From contig CAZWTD010000009.1 in assembly GCA_964637345.1 (NCBI GenBank), positions 1 to 40,374 of the forward strand: 40,374 nucleotides of DNA, given 5' to 3'. The position numbers and the translations under genes were made by a program. Below the pieces are notes generated by a model. It made no database searches and was not told the origin of the DNA. It was given only the letters and a program-made list of their open reading frames with translations. This document shows, piece after piece, positions 30,160 to 38,083 of this stretch (position 1 is its first letter; the number at the start of each line of letters is the position of its first letter). The DNA is from CAZWTD01 sp964637345. Lineage in GTDB: Bacteria; Patescibacteriota; Patescibacteriia; HK-STAS-PATE-3.

Positions 30160-30252
30160 ATGTCCACTCGAACGCTGGCGGCAATACCAGATCGCCGGGT
30201 TCCGCAAGGGAAATGGCTTGCCTGGTACGTCCTGCGGAGTGATGATACTTAG
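30160..30252 (+). CDS. possible 30-residue micropeptide with strong ribosome site
   Basis: AGGAGG lies 9 nt before an ATG that opens 30 codons (starts MSTRTLAAIPDRR, ends YVLRSDDT). The peptide is basic at its start and has three Trp/Tyr residues near the end. A ribosome site this good is rare in the window. It follows the sigma gene by 72 nt and is itself followed after 9 nt by another small frame and a terminator. It could be a leader peptide, a small regulator such as an anti-sigma peptide, or chance. Confidence 0.35.
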   Translation: MSTRTLAAIPDRRVPQGKWLAWYVLRSDDT

Positions 30253-30261
30253 GGATGAGGC

Positions 30262-30399
30262 ATGCTCTGTCTGAACCCGCGTCAGCCCTACGATCCGTGC
30301 CTTCTGCACGGTCCGACAGCCGGAACTCCGGCGCCAATGTCGACGAGGCGAGGACGAGCTTCGCGGCCGACTCCCGAATCTCCTTCTCCATTCGTCTGA
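30262..30399 (+). CDS. possible 45-residue Pro-rich small protein
   Basis: An ATG at 30262 with a weak site (GATGAGG) opens 45 codons, ending 10 nt before a strong hairpin at 30410. The product is basic, rich in Pro and Arg with two Cys (starts MLCLNPRQPYDPCLL). It is the second frame of a possible two-gene micro-operon. A longer overlapping frame (30255-30656) is rejected because it runs through two terminators. Evidence is positional only. Confidence 0.25.
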   Translation: MLCLNPRQPYDPCLLHGPTAGTPAPMSTRRGRASRPTPESPSPFV

Positions 30400-30409
30400 C
30401 AATCTCAAT

Positions 30410-30449
30410 CCACCGCCCGCAATCATTTCTGGGCGGTGGTTGGCGTTTA
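30410..30449 (+). terminator. terminator-like hairpin after the micro-ORFs
   Basis: A perfect 9-bp stem CCACCGCCC/GGGCGGTGG with a 12-nt loop, followed by TTGGCGTTT. Confidence 0.5.
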
Positions 30450-30451
30450 AT

Positions 30452-30504
30452 AAAAAAGCGCCCCGCCTCGTCCGTCAGACAACGTCTGGCGAGACGGGCG
30501 GGGC
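30452..30504 (-). terminator. strong intrinsic terminator of the 188-residue protein gene
   Basis: On the minus strand a long hairpin, GCCCCGCC-CGTC...GACG-GGCGGGGC with an apical stem CGCCAGAC/GTCTGACG around GTT, is followed by GCTTTTTT. It lies 15 nt after the stop at 30520. Over 20 bp pair. Confidence 0.85.
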
Positions 30505-30519
30505 AAAGATCATCTTCTC

Positions 30520-31086
30520 TCAGTCGGCGTTCGGAGCGCTCTCCTCATCATCCGGGCGGGCCTCGGATCCAGCCGGGTCAACGTCGTCCGGCGAACGCGT
30601 CGCCGCTTCCCACATCGCGCCGAGAAGCTCCTCGTCGAGAAGGTCGCCGAGCTTGACTTCTTCATCGACCGCACTGCTGTAGCCCTCGAAGCTCACATTC
30701 AAATCGACCTCGAGGACCTGGAATTCAGTGAAGGTCGACACCCCGCCCAACTTCACCTCGAGCGACTCAAGGCTCTGAAGGGTGGTTGAGAAGGGGGATG
30801 CCAGGAGCTGCGCGTCGACGGCGTCCCAGAGTGCGAGCATCGCTTTTTCGTCGCTCCCCCCGATCCCTTCGATCTGCTCAAAGGTGAGCTCGATCTTCAT
30901 CTGGCCTGGCTCGAAGACTTCAGTCACGGGCACAGACACCCACTCACCAAGAACGAGCTCGAGCCAGACGCTACTGAGCTCAGCGCTGCTGCGATCGACC
31001 CGGACCGTACACTGGAAAGCGGCGATTGCTTCCTGAACCGCAGCCGCTAACCCGCCAACATTCACCGGCGTCGCTGCTTCACTCAT
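30520..31086 (-). CDS. acidic protein of unknown function, paralogue of the next gene
   Basis: 188 residues, strongly acidic, no signal peptide or membrane segment. An N-terminal helix (GGLAAAVQEAIAAF), a strand-rich middle (VWLELVLGEWVSVPVTEVF, KIELTFEQIEG) and a C-terminal acidic helix (LGDLLDEELLGAMWEAATRS) end in a disordered acidic tail closing with SAPNAD. The protein at 31244-31786 has the same plan and ends AAPNAG, so they are diverged paralogues. The ribosome site AAGGAG is 6-7 nt before the ATG. Own promoter and terminator. In the leader a second SD (AAGGAGGG) precedes a possible 11-codon frame ending over the main ribosome site. Function unknown. Confidence 0.75.
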   Translation of the reverse strand: MSEAATPVNVGGLAAAVQEAIAAFQCTVRVDRSSAELSSVWLELVLGEWVSVPVTEVFEPGQMKIELTFEQIEGIGGSDEKAMLALWDAVDAQLLASPFSTTLQSLESLEVKLGGVSTFTEFQVLEVDLNVSFEGYSSAVDEEVKLGDLLDEELLGAMWEAATRSPDDVDPAGSEARPDDEESAPNAD

Positions 31087-31151
31087 GGTTCACTCCTTCT
31101 TTGTCAGAGTTCCCCAATCTGCCACTACCCTCCTTGAGTAATAGCGCCTCC

Positions 31152-31180
31152 ATTCAATCGAAAAACAACCAAGGCGTCAA
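31152..31180 (-). promoter_or_regulatory. promoter of the 188-residue protein gene
   Basis: On the minus strand TTGACG (31175-31180), a 17-nt spacer and TTGAAT (31152-31157). Spacing and the non-canonical -10 resemble the promoter of the paralogous gene (TTGACA-17-TTCAAT). Confidence 0.45.
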
Positions 31181-31193
31181 CTCCATATCGAAC

Positions 31194-31221
31194 GCCCTGC
31201 CTCCACTCGGGAAGGCAGGGC
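31194..31221 (-). terminator. hairpin between the paralogous genes
   Basis: A 9-bp stem GCCCTGCCT/AGGCAGGGC with a 10-nt loop, downstream of the stop at 31244 and upstream of the next promoter. It lacks a T-run, so it may be an imperfect terminator or an mRNA-stabilising element. Confidence 0.4.
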
Positions 31222-31243
31222 CATACTGGACAGAACAGAACTG

Positions 31244-31786
31244 CTAGCCGGCGTTCGGAGCGGCTTCGCCATCCAGTCGCGACGCACGCTCGATCAAGGA
31301 TCCCATTGCCTCTTCGTCGAAGAGGTGGTCGAGAGAAACAACCCGTGGCGTGTGAAAGACATGGTCACCAAGACGGACCCTGAGGTAGACGCCAACAGAC
31401 AACACCTGACCGAAGCTGTCCGCTTGCTCCAGGACGGGCACGAGTTCCTGGGTGGTCTGCGCGAGCACGACGCTCGCTTCACCGTCCAGGAACTCATCGA
31501 ACTGGTCGTAGAAGTGGCTGAGGACAACCTCACTGCCCTCGTGTCCAGTCCGAACACGGAGAGCCTCCTCGTAGGTCACTGCGACGACGACATTGCCTGG
31601 AAACTGAAACCCGTGAAGTGGAATCCCTTCCGCCTCATGATCGCGGAGGAGCAATTCGACCACCGGGCTTTCGCTCCAGCTCCGCGTCGAAACGCGGCTG
31701 ATCTTGACGCGGCCGACGAGCTGGGCAAGGGCCTCGTTGATGAACGATGCCAACAGGCCTGCGTCAAACCATTCCCTAACAGCCAT
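31244..31786 (-). CDS. acidic protein of unknown function, paralogue of the previous gene
   Basis: 180 residues from the ATG at 31786, which has AGGAGG 8 nt upstream; a TTG at 31807 is in frame but lies before the ribosome site. Layout: N-terminal helix (LLASFINEALAQLVGRV), strand-rich middle (PVVELLLRDHEAEG, NVVVAVTYEEALRV), a long helix with VLAQTTQELVPVLEQADSF, and the end VSLDHLFDEEAMGSLIERAS...AAPNAG. The last block aligns with LGDLLDEELLGAMWEAATRS of the other paralogue. No membrane segment. Function unknown; the twin promoters and strong ribosome sites point to high or regulated expression. Confidence 0.75.
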   Translation of the reverse strand: MAVREWFDAGLLASFINEALAQLVGRVKISRVSTRSWSESPVVELLLRDHEAEGIPLHGFQFPGNVVVAVTYEEALRVRTGHEGSEVVLSHFYDQFDEFLDGEASVVLAQTTQELVPVLEQADSFGQVLSVGVYLRVRLGDHVFHTPRVVSLDHLFDEEAMGSLIERASRLDGEAAPNAG

Positions 31787-31852
31787 CTGTTCAACCCTCC
31801 TGGTCAAAGAGCTTTCCTAACACTACCTGCAGTTCAGGCAATGAGCTGACAT

Positions 31853-31881
31853 ATTGAACAGGAATACAAAACTACTGTCAA
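31853..31881 (-). promoter_or_regulatory. promoter of the 180-residue protein gene
   Basis: On the minus strand TTGACA (31876-31881), a 17-nt spacer and TTCAAT (31853-31858). The leader to the ATG is about 60 nt. Confidence 0.5.
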
Positions 31882-31907
31882 CCATCGACAAAAGCTACAT
31901 CGGCTTT

Positions 31908-32690
31908 CTACCCCCCAACCACGATAACCGCTTTCCGTCCGTTCAGCACGTCGCCGCCGTTCCAATCGTGCATCGCATTCATGATCACGCTAACATCGTA
32001 CACGTAGTCGGCGCCCTTCCGCGTCCCTGGGTCATTCGTAATAAAGGTATCGGCTGTGTACCCTTTCAATACAAGAAAATGGTAAAGCGGACCCGGAGAG
32101 CGAAAGTTCGGATTGCCTAATTCACGACCAGCCGCCGGAACAAGAACGGGCTTTCCGCTAGCAACCAAGCGCTTTAACTCTTCAACACTTGGATCTTCGA
32201 CGATCCTTACATTCTCCAGGTTGAAATAATCGCGAGCCATTATCACAGTCTCTTCAACCGTCGTGCTCTCAAAATACCCGAAGCGATCAACTTCCCAGTC
32301 CTCAATCGCGAGGAGCGTTCGATCAACCGCAGCCTTATCCGAGAGAGACAGATCATTCCAATATGCATCAACCATCATCAACGCCGCTTCTTCGCAAGCT
32401 TCATCGTGAGCGTGATCCCAATTCACGAGCGGCGCTTGAGTCGTAAAAGGAACCGAAAGATTGAACGCCTCGGGAATCGGATCGAGAGTCGTCGACACGT
32501 TCACATTGCCGTTGGCATTCGCGACAACATTGGCATTCGAAGCCACCTGAGACCGATTCACACTTTCCGGCAAATTCGCCTTGTTGGCATTCTCAATCGT
32601 ATCGCGAATCCAGCCCCGGTTCGCGTAGGCTAAGCCGGCGAGGAGAAGTAAGAGTAGTGGAATGGCTATGACGAGGAGTTTCGCGCGCAT
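31908..32690 (-). CDS. membrane-anchored C39-like cysteine peptidase family protein
   Basis: 260 residues from the ATG at 32690; the promoter shows that the upstream ATG at 32708 would not be transcribed. A signal or anchor helix lies at about 4-24 (LLVIAIPLLLLLLAGLAYA), followed by an Asn-rich linker. The papain-like C39 domain (about 75-255) has the catalytic Cys in DEACEEAALMMV, the His in LYHFLVLKGY and an Asp in ITNDPG. C39-like proteins in this family are extracytoplasmic and their substrates are mostly unknown. It may process surface proteins or cell wall peptides. It neighbours an L,D-transpeptidase. Confidence 0.87.
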   Translation of the reverse strand: MRAKLLVIAIPLLLLLLAGLAYANRGWIRDTIENANKANLPESVNRSQVASNANVVANANGNVNVSTTLDPIPEAFNLSVPFTTQAPLVNWDHAHDEACEEAALMMVDAYWNDLSLSDKAAVDRTLLAIEDWEVDRFGYFESTTVEETVIMARDYFNLENVRIVEDPSVEELKRLVASGKPVLVPAAGRELGNPNFRSPGPLYHFLVLKGYTADTFITNDPGTRKGADYVYDVSVIMNAMHDWNGGDVLNGRKAVIVVGG

Positions 32691-32698
32691 AACAAAGG

Positions 32699-32727
32699 AA
32701 TCTAGCAAACGAACGGCGAAGGGTCAA
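32699..32727 (-). promoter_or_regulatory. promoter of the C39-like gene, nearly leaderless
   Basis: On the minus strand TTGACC (32722-32727), a 17-nt spacer and TAGATT (32699-32704). The ATG is 8 nt after the -10 box. Confidence 0.6.
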
Positions 32728-32773
32728 TATCACTCATCTCGATTGAAACTATCTGAAACCTAAAACCTGAAAC

Positions 32774-34225
32774 CTACTTCCGTGGCGTCTCCCCGATAAT
32801 TGCGACTGGCGTTCCGACTTCGCCGAAGTTGTAAAAACGCTCGGCGCTCTCGTTCGAGAGATTCGTGCAGCCGTGGCTCATCGGATGGCCAAAGTTATTG
32901 TGCCAGTAAGTTCCGTGGAGGCTATAATCCCCATCGTAAAACATCACCCACTGCACGTTCGGTAAGTAATAACCGGGGCCGTCCATCACTTGGCGTCGAG
33001 TTTTGTTATAGATCTTGAATTCGCCAGTTGGTGTTGGCATCGGGTATTTACCGGTCGAGGCGAGGGTAAAAAATTGCAGCTTTCCATCTTGAAAAGCAAA
33101 CGCTGTCTGGCGGGTCAGGTCGACGAGAATACTTTTCCCGTTGGCACGAGGCGCGGTTACGGTCAAAAACTCTATCGGGCGTTCGAGAACCTTTAGCGCA
33201 ATCTCGATCTCGGTTTGACCTGAACCGAGCCAAAGACGCGACAGCCGCTCAAGCATGACATCGAGGTCAAGACTTCGTCCATCTTCGCCAGCGACAACAG
33301 GATCCACTTTCTCACTAGCAGCATAGGTCTGGAGCGCAACCGGCTTCCGCTCAAGCGAGCTAAGCCGTTCCACAAGATCAGCCCGGACCCTTTTGGGATC
33401 CAGGACAAGCTTCCAGGCTTCCCCTTCCTTCGTCACCGTTAACCACGCAACGAGCTCCTCAGGAGAAATCGAAAACGTTTCTTCGTCAGCTCGCAAGGTC
33501 ACGGAGTCTGTCAGTCGTTGTTCGGCCTGCTGGAGAATTTTTGCTCGAGTCGCGGCATCGCTAAGTGTTTCCTCGCTGACAAAAGAGAGGGAGATCGGTT
33601 CGCTGCTCAGACGACTGACCTGATGGAGGAGCTCCGCGCGCAAAGCCTCATGATCAAGGCGCTCGCCAGACTGGCCGCGAGTCATCGACAAGCTTCCGCC
33701 TTGATATGACAGGCGCGGCAACTCAGCGGGGTTATCCAAAGTACTCGCTAATGCGGCGAGTGATTCATCCAACTGAGTCGATTGAACAATGAGAACAGGT
33801 TCAAGCTTCGTCGCTGACCCGATCGCATACACCGGAGACACTAAAACATCGAACCAGCCGAGTCCATGCCCAGCCTCTCGCACCGACGTCGTCGCGGCCT
33901 CGACGTCAAAGCCAAGCCCGAGCTCGGAAAGTCGCCGAGTTGTTTGGGTCGTCCCATGATGAAATGCGATCGGCTGGCTCGCGTACGACGCCAGTATTCG
34001 CGTCACCTCCTGCTCAGCCTGATGATACGAGAGACCTCCAAGGTCGAACTGCCCGAATCGAACGCCGGGATACACTTTCCCCCGAAGGGTGAGCGAGTAC
34101 CCGGCTGATGCGCTGATTGCGAGAACAACAACAACCCCGAGCCCAAGACTAAGAGCGCGCAGATGACGCGCGAGACGTGAGGGATTCTTCTTCGGTGCGA
34201 CTGACGGTCGCTTACGACTTGGCAT
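32774..34225 (-). CDS. L,D-transpeptidase (YkuD) with peptidoglycan-binding-like domains
   Basis: 483 residues. A basic N-terminus and a membrane helix at about 24-45 anchor the protein. Two repeated domains of the PG_binding_4 (VanW-like) kind follow, about 55-330, each with the pattern GxSxxxAxxxV or LDxxxAL and strands such as YPGVRFGQFDLGGLSYHQAE. The C-terminal YkuD domain (about 360-480) carries the catalytic motif SLHGTYWHNNFGHPMSHGCTNL, with His, Gly and Cys in place. It crosslinks peptidoglycan by 3-3 bonds, or attaches proteins to it, outside the membrane. Own promoter TTGACT-17-TAGACT. Confidence 0.94.
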   Translation of the reverse strand: MPSRKRPSVAPKKNPSRLARHLRALSLGLGVVVVLAISASAGYSLTLRGKVYPGVRFGQFDLGGLSYHQAEQEVTRILASYASQPIAFHHGTTQTTRRLSELGLGFDVEAATTSVREAGHGLGWFDVLVSPVYAIGSATKLEPVLIVQSTQLDESLAALASTLDNPAELPRLSYQGGSLSMTRGQSGERLDHEALRAELLHQVSRLSSEPISLSFVSEETLSDAATRAKILQQAEQRLTDSVTLRADEETFSISPEELVAWLTVTKEGEAWKLVLDPKRVRADLVERLSSLERKPVALQTYAASEKVDPVVAGEDGRSLDLDVMLERLSRLWLGSGQTEIEIALKVLERPIEFLTVTAPRANGKSILVDLTRQTAFAFQDGKLQFFTLASTGKYPMPTPTGEFKIYNKTRRQVMDGPGYYLPNVQWVMFYDGDYSLHGTYWHNNFGHPMSHGCTNLSNESAERFYNFGEVGTPVAIIGETPRK

Positions 34226-34264
34226 ACAGCGTTGGTCTGATTTTTTCTTTTCGTTTGTGATAAC

Positions 34265-34293
34265 AGTCTAGCATTTTTTTACCCTTCAGTCAA
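34265..34293 (-). promoter_or_regulatory. promoter of the L,D-transpeptidase gene
   Basis: On the minus strand TTGACT (34288-34293), a 17-nt spacer and TAGACT (34265-34270). The -35 box overlaps the truB stop codon. Confidence 0.6.
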
Positions 34294-34984
34294 CGCGTTT
34301 CTGGAAAAGTTGAAGCGGAAGAAGGGCCTTCGCTACGACCTCGGGAGTTGCCCCGTCGAGCTTTATCGCCTGCCGCACGCTCCAGGTTCCAATCGCCGTC
34401 CGTCGCAACTCGCTTAGGTAGGCGCCGGAGCCTAGCGCCTCGCCAATATCGCCGGCCAGGACCCGAATATAGGTACCCGCACTGCAGCTCATGGCTAAAC
34501 GCAATTCAGGCCATGTGTACTTCAAAACGGAAAGTGCGTGGATCTCAACTACGCGGGGTTCAAGCTGGAGCTTCTCACCTCGCCGAACCCGACGATACGC
34601 CGGGACGCCACCGACCTTGATCGCCGATAACGCTGGCGGAGTCTGTTCCTGTTTGCCTTGGAATTGGCGAATGACTGGCAAAAGGTCAACTTTGCGAAGC
34701 GGGACAGTTTCCTCGTGTTCAACAATCGGACCTTCGGGGTCTCCCGTCTCGCTCGTCGCGCCGAGCCGAAGAAGGGCCTCGTAACTCTTCATTGTCCCGG
34801 TGGTAAGCTCCCCAAGTAGCTTCGTTGCTCCGCGTCCAACTCCAACAATCAATAACCCAGTCGCAAAGGGGTCAAGGGTGCCAGCGTGTCCAACGCGTTG
34901 TTCGCCCGTCAAACGCCGGATGCGATTGACGACGTCGTGCGAGGTCAGGCCAGCCGGCTTATCGATGAGGAGAAAACCTTCCAT
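34286..34984 (-). CDS. truB: tRNA pseudouridine-55 synthase TruB
   Basis: 232 residues from the ATG at 34984 (MEGFLLIDKPAGLTSHDVV, the canonical start); the frame stays open upstream to 35131 but that part overlaps the uvrA promoter. The catalytic Asp is in GHAGTLDPFATGLL. Other conserved stretches are TPPALSAIKVGGVPAYRRVR and CSAGTYIRVLAGDIGEALG. It makes pseudouridine 55 in the T loop of most tRNAs. It is shorter than E. coli TruB (314) because the C-terminal PUA domain is missing. Notably, the initiator tRNA here has G at position 55. Divergent from uvrA. Confidence 0.96.
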   Translation of the reverse strand: MEGFLLIDKPAGLTSHDVVNRIRRLTGEQRVGHAGTLDPFATGLLIVGVGRGATKLLGELTTGTMKSYEALLRLGATSETGDPEGPIVEHEETVPLRKVDLLPVIRQFQGKQEQTPPALSAIKVGGVPAYRRVRRGEKLQLEPRVVEIHALSVLKYTWPELRLAMSCSAGTYIRVLAGDIGEALGSGAYLSELRRTAIGTWSVRQAIKLDGATPEVVAKALLPLQLFQKRVD

Positions 34985-35000
34985 GAATACAAAATAACAA

Positions 35001-35050
35001 CGACCAATGTCCAATGTCCAATGGTCATTGGAGCTTTCGGCCATTGGGTC
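35001..35050. repeat. CCAATG repeat and hairpin between truB and uvrA
   Basis: CCAATG occurs three times in tandem with 7-nt spacing (from 35003) and the third copy forms CCAATG-GT-CATTGG (35018-35031). A further GGCCATTGGGTC (35039-35050) mirrors GACCAATG at the start. It lies between the divergent truB and uvrA starts and may be a dispersed repeat or a binding site. Confidence 0.6.
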
Positions 35051-35074
35051 ATTTTCCCCTTCTGCCCTCAGCCC

Positions 35075-35103
35075 TTGACCAGTCTTGACACCGGGTGTAC
35101 ACT
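35075..35103 (+). promoter_or_regulatory. promoter of uvrA
   Basis: TTGACC (35075-35080), a 17-nt spacer and TACACT (35098-35103). A start near 35110 gives a 25-nt leader to the ATG at 35135. No clear LexA box is seen. Confidence 0.6.
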
Positions 35104-35134
35104 GCTTGCGCATTTTGTTTTTGAAATCCACCCA

Positions 35135-38038
35135 ATGCCAGATTCAATCGTCGTCAAAGGTGCCCGGGTTCATAATCTCAAGAACCTTTCTGTTGATATT
35201 CAGCGGAACCAACTTGTTGTCATTACCGGGCTCTCGGGGTCGGGAAAATCCTCCCTCGCGTTCGACACAATCTACGCAGAAGGCCAACGGCGCTACGTTG
35301 AGTCACTTTCGGCCTATGCGCGCCAGTTCCTCGGACTCATGGACAAGCCGGACGTCGATAGCATTGACGGGCTTTCGCCGGCGATTGCCATCGACCAAAA
35401 GTCGACCTCTCATAATCCACGATCAACCGTCGGCACAGTCACGGAGATCTACGACTACCTCCGTCTGCTCTACGCCCGGATTGGCGTACCGCACTGTCCA
35501 AAATGCGGCGAACCGGTCGCGAAACAGACTGTTGATCAAATTGCTGAGCAAATCCTAACGCTTGCGAAAGGCACGAAGGTTGTTATCCTCGCGCCCATCA
35601 TCCGCGATCAAAAAGGTGAGCATAAACACGTTCTTACCGAAGCCCGAAAGGCTGGGTACGTACGAGTGCGATTTGATGGCGTCCTCTATTCCATTGAAGA
35701 AGCCGAAGACCTTGTGGTCGACAAACAGAAGAAGCACAATGTGGAGATTGCCGTCGACCGTCTCGTCATGGGCGTTGATGATCAAGAAAAAGGCAAGGCG
35801 GAAAAAACGCGGCTCTATGATTCGCTCGAAGCCGCCCTCGACCTCGGCAATGGAGTTGTTGTTGTTCATCAGTCGGACGCAGGGAAGGACCAGCTGTACA
35901 GCGAACATTTTGCCTGCGCGAACTGCGGAATCAATCTGCCTGAAATAGAACCCCGAAGTTTTTCCTTTAACTCGCCCCACGGCGCCTGCCCGGACTGCAC
36001 CGGACTTGGGACAAAACTCGAAATCGACCCCGAGCTCGTTATTCCAAACCCGCGGCTCACGCTAGCAGAAGGCGCGATTCGGCCTTGGTCGCGAACGAGC
36101 GCAAATCAGAGCTGGTATTTCCGCATCCTCGACGCTGCGGCGAAGGCGAACGGCTTTTCGGTCAACACGCCGGTCAAAGATCTTCCGAAAAAGGCGATTG
36201 ATCTTGTCCTCTACGGCGCCGGCGATAAGGTGTTTGACGTCAACAACGAATTTGGCGGCGGAAAAGTCCGCGAATACATGACGACCTTCGAAGGGGTGAT
36301 TCCCAACCTCATGCGCCGCTATAAGGAGACAGAATCGGAATACATCCGAAGCGAGATTGAGCGCTACATGCGCGTCTTTCCCTGTCCGACCTGCGGCGGA
36401 AAACGCTTAAAACCGGAAGTTCTTGGCGTTACCGTGGCCGACAAAAGCATCGCCGACATAGCCAATCAAACGATTGAAGTTGCGCGCGACTTCTTCACAG
36501 GTCTTGCAACTGCAAAGGCCGGACCCAAAGGCAAAGCGCAAACGCTCAATCTGTCTGAACGTGATACCAAAATCGCGAAGCAAATTTTGAAAGAGATTGT
36601 CGCGCGACTCGTTTTCCTTTCGGACGTGGGTCTCGACTACTTAACGCTCGACCGATCGGCCTCAACGCTGGCCGGCGGTGAGGCCCAGCGCATCCGGCTT
36701 GCTACCCAGATCGGCTCCTCGCTCGTCGGTGTAATCTACATTCTCGACGAGCCATCCATCGGCCTTCATCAGCGCGACAACGACAAACTCATTGCCACAC
36801 TCCAACACCTCCGCGACCTTGGGAATACAGTCATCGTTGTTGAACATGACGAAAGCACCATCCGGGCAGCAGATGACGTTATTGATATCGGCCCCGGCGC
36901 CGGAGAACACGGCGGTACTGTCGTAGGCCAAGGCACAGCGAGCGAACTGGAAAAAATGAAGGCCTCGCTAACCGGACAATACCTTTCCGGGAAGCTCAGC
37001 ATCCCCATTCCAAAGACCTACCGGTCCGGGAATGGGAAAACGATCACAATTCGGGGCGCGCGGGAATTCAACCTCAAAGACGTTTCTGTTTCGATCCCGC
37101 TCGGAAAATTTGTCTGCATCACTGGCGTCTCGGGCTCCGGCAAGTCCACGCTCATGACCGACATCCTGTCGCGTGCGCTCAACCAGCATTTTTATAATGC
37201 GAAGGACATCCCGGGCGAGCATGACGGCATCGACGGCCTCGAGCATCTCGATAAAGTCATTACGATTGATCAATCTCCGATCGGCCGTACTCCTCGCTCG
37301 AATCCTGCAACCTACACCGGCGTCTTTACGACGATTCGCGATCTCTTTACCCAGGTCCCCGAAGCGAAAATCCGCGGCTACGGCCCGGGACGCTTCAGCT
37401 TTAACGTAAAGGGCGGACGCTGCGAAGCGTGTGAGGGCGACGGCCTGATGCGGATTGAAATGCATTTCCTCCCCGACGTCTACGTTGAGTGTGAAGAATG
37501 TAAGGGAAAACGCTACAACCCCCAGGCCCTCGAAATCCACTACAAGGGAAAGTCCATCGCCGACATCCTCGCGATGACGGTTGAAGAAGCAATGGCCTTC
37601 TTCTCTCACATTCCCGCTATCTCGCAAAAGCTCAAAACCCTGAATGACGTCGGTCTCGGCTATATTCACCTCGGCCAGTCCGCAACCACGCTGTCCGGCG
37701 GTGAGGCCCAGCGAGTCAAACTTGCGACTGAGCTTTCCCGCCGTGCGACCGGAAAAACGCTCTATATTCTCGATGAGCCGACGACTGGTCTGCATTTCCA
37801 TGACGTGAAATCCCTACTCAACGTTATCAATCAACTCGTCGATAAGGGGAACTCGGTCCTCATCATCGAGCACAACCTCGACGTCATCAAATCAGCGGAC
37901 TGGCTCATTGATATGGGCCCAGAAGGTGGCGACAAAGGTGGCCGACTCATTGCCCAAGGCACGCCGCGCGACGTCGCGAAAGTGAAAGAGAGTCATACCG
38001 GCCGCTACCTGAAAGACATCTTCGGAGCGAAGCGCTAG
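35135..38038 (+). CDS. uvrA: excinuclease ABC subunit A
   Basis: 967 residues from the ATG at 35135 (MPDSIVVKGARVHNLKNL); an 83-residue upstream extension is rejected because the promoter lies within it. UvrA is the dimeric ABC ATPase that finds bulky DNA damage. Walker A boxes are GLSGSGKSSLAFDTI (about 31) and GVSGSGKSTLMTDIL (about 664). Zinc module one is CANCG...CPDC (about 259) and zinc module two CEAC...CEEC (about 762). Signatures are LAGGEAQRIRLATQI and LSGGEAQRVKLATEL, Walker B boxes YILDEPSIGLHQ and YILDEPTTGLHF. Full length for the family. With mfd it supports nucleotide excision repair; uvrB and uvrC are not in the window. Confidence 0.98.
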   Translation: MPDSIVVKGARVHNLKNLSVDIQRNQLVVITGLSGSGKSSLAFDTIYAEGQRRYVESLSAYARQFLGLMDKPDVDSIDGLSPAIAIDQKSTSHNPRSTVGTVTEIYDYLRLLYARIGVPHCPKCGEPVAKQTVDQIAEQILTLAKGTKVVILAPIIRDQKGEHKHVLTEARKAGYVRVRFDGVLYSIEEAEDLVVDKQKKHNVEIAVDRLVMGVDDQEKGKAEKTRLYDSLEAALDLGNGVVVVHQSDAGKDQLYSEHFACANCGINLPEIEPRSFSFNSPHGACPDCTGLGTKLEIDPELVIPNPRLTLAEGAIRPWSRTSANQSWYFRILDAAAKANGFSVNTPVKDLPKKAIDLVLYGAGDKVFDVNNEFGGGKVREYMTTFEGVIPNLMRRYKETESEYIRSEIERYMRVFPCPTCGGKRLKPEVLGVTVADKSIADIANQTIEVARDFFTGLATAKAGPKGKAQTLNLSERDTKIAKQILKEIVARLVFLSDVGLDYLTLDRSASTLAGGEAQRIRLATQIGSSLVGVIYILDEPSIGLHQRDNDKLIATLQHLRDLGNTVIVVEHDESTIRAADDVIDIGPGAGEHGGTVVGQGTASELEKMKASLTGQYLSGKLSIPIPKTYRSGNGKTITIRGAREFNLKDVSVSIPLGKFVCITGVSGSGKSTLMTDILSRALNQHFYNAKDIPGEHDGIDGLEHLDKVITIDQSPIGRTPRSNPATYTGVFTTIRDLFTQVPEAKIRGYGPGRFSFNVKGGRCEACEGDGLMRIEMHFLPDVYVECEECKGKRYNPQALEIHYKGKSIADILAMTVEEAMAFFSHIPAISQKLKTLNDVGLGYIHLGQSATTLSGGEAQRVKLATELSRRATGKTLYILDEPTTGLHFHDVKSLLNVINQLVDKGNSVLIIEHNLDVIKSADWLIDMGPEGGDKGGRLIAQGTPRDVAKVKESHTGRYLKDIFGAKR

Positions 38039-38083
38039 CTCGCAAAGAGGCGTATGCGCTAGCGTCAGCTTGCGCTAGTACAT

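Noticed and set aside
30255..30656. 133-residue plus-strand frame
   Set aside because: It runs through a terminator hairpin and the terminator and coding end of the minus-strand gene; composition is Arg/Ser-rich as in shadow frames.
31908..32708. Start of the C39-like gene at the ATG at 32708
   Set aside because: That codon lies upstream of the expected transcription start set by the TAGATT box; the signal helix fits a start at 32690.
34886..35134. N-terminal extension of UvrA by 83 residues
   Set aside because: The extension overlaps truB and contains the uvrA promoter; UvrA homologues begin at the MPDSIVVKGARVHNL start.
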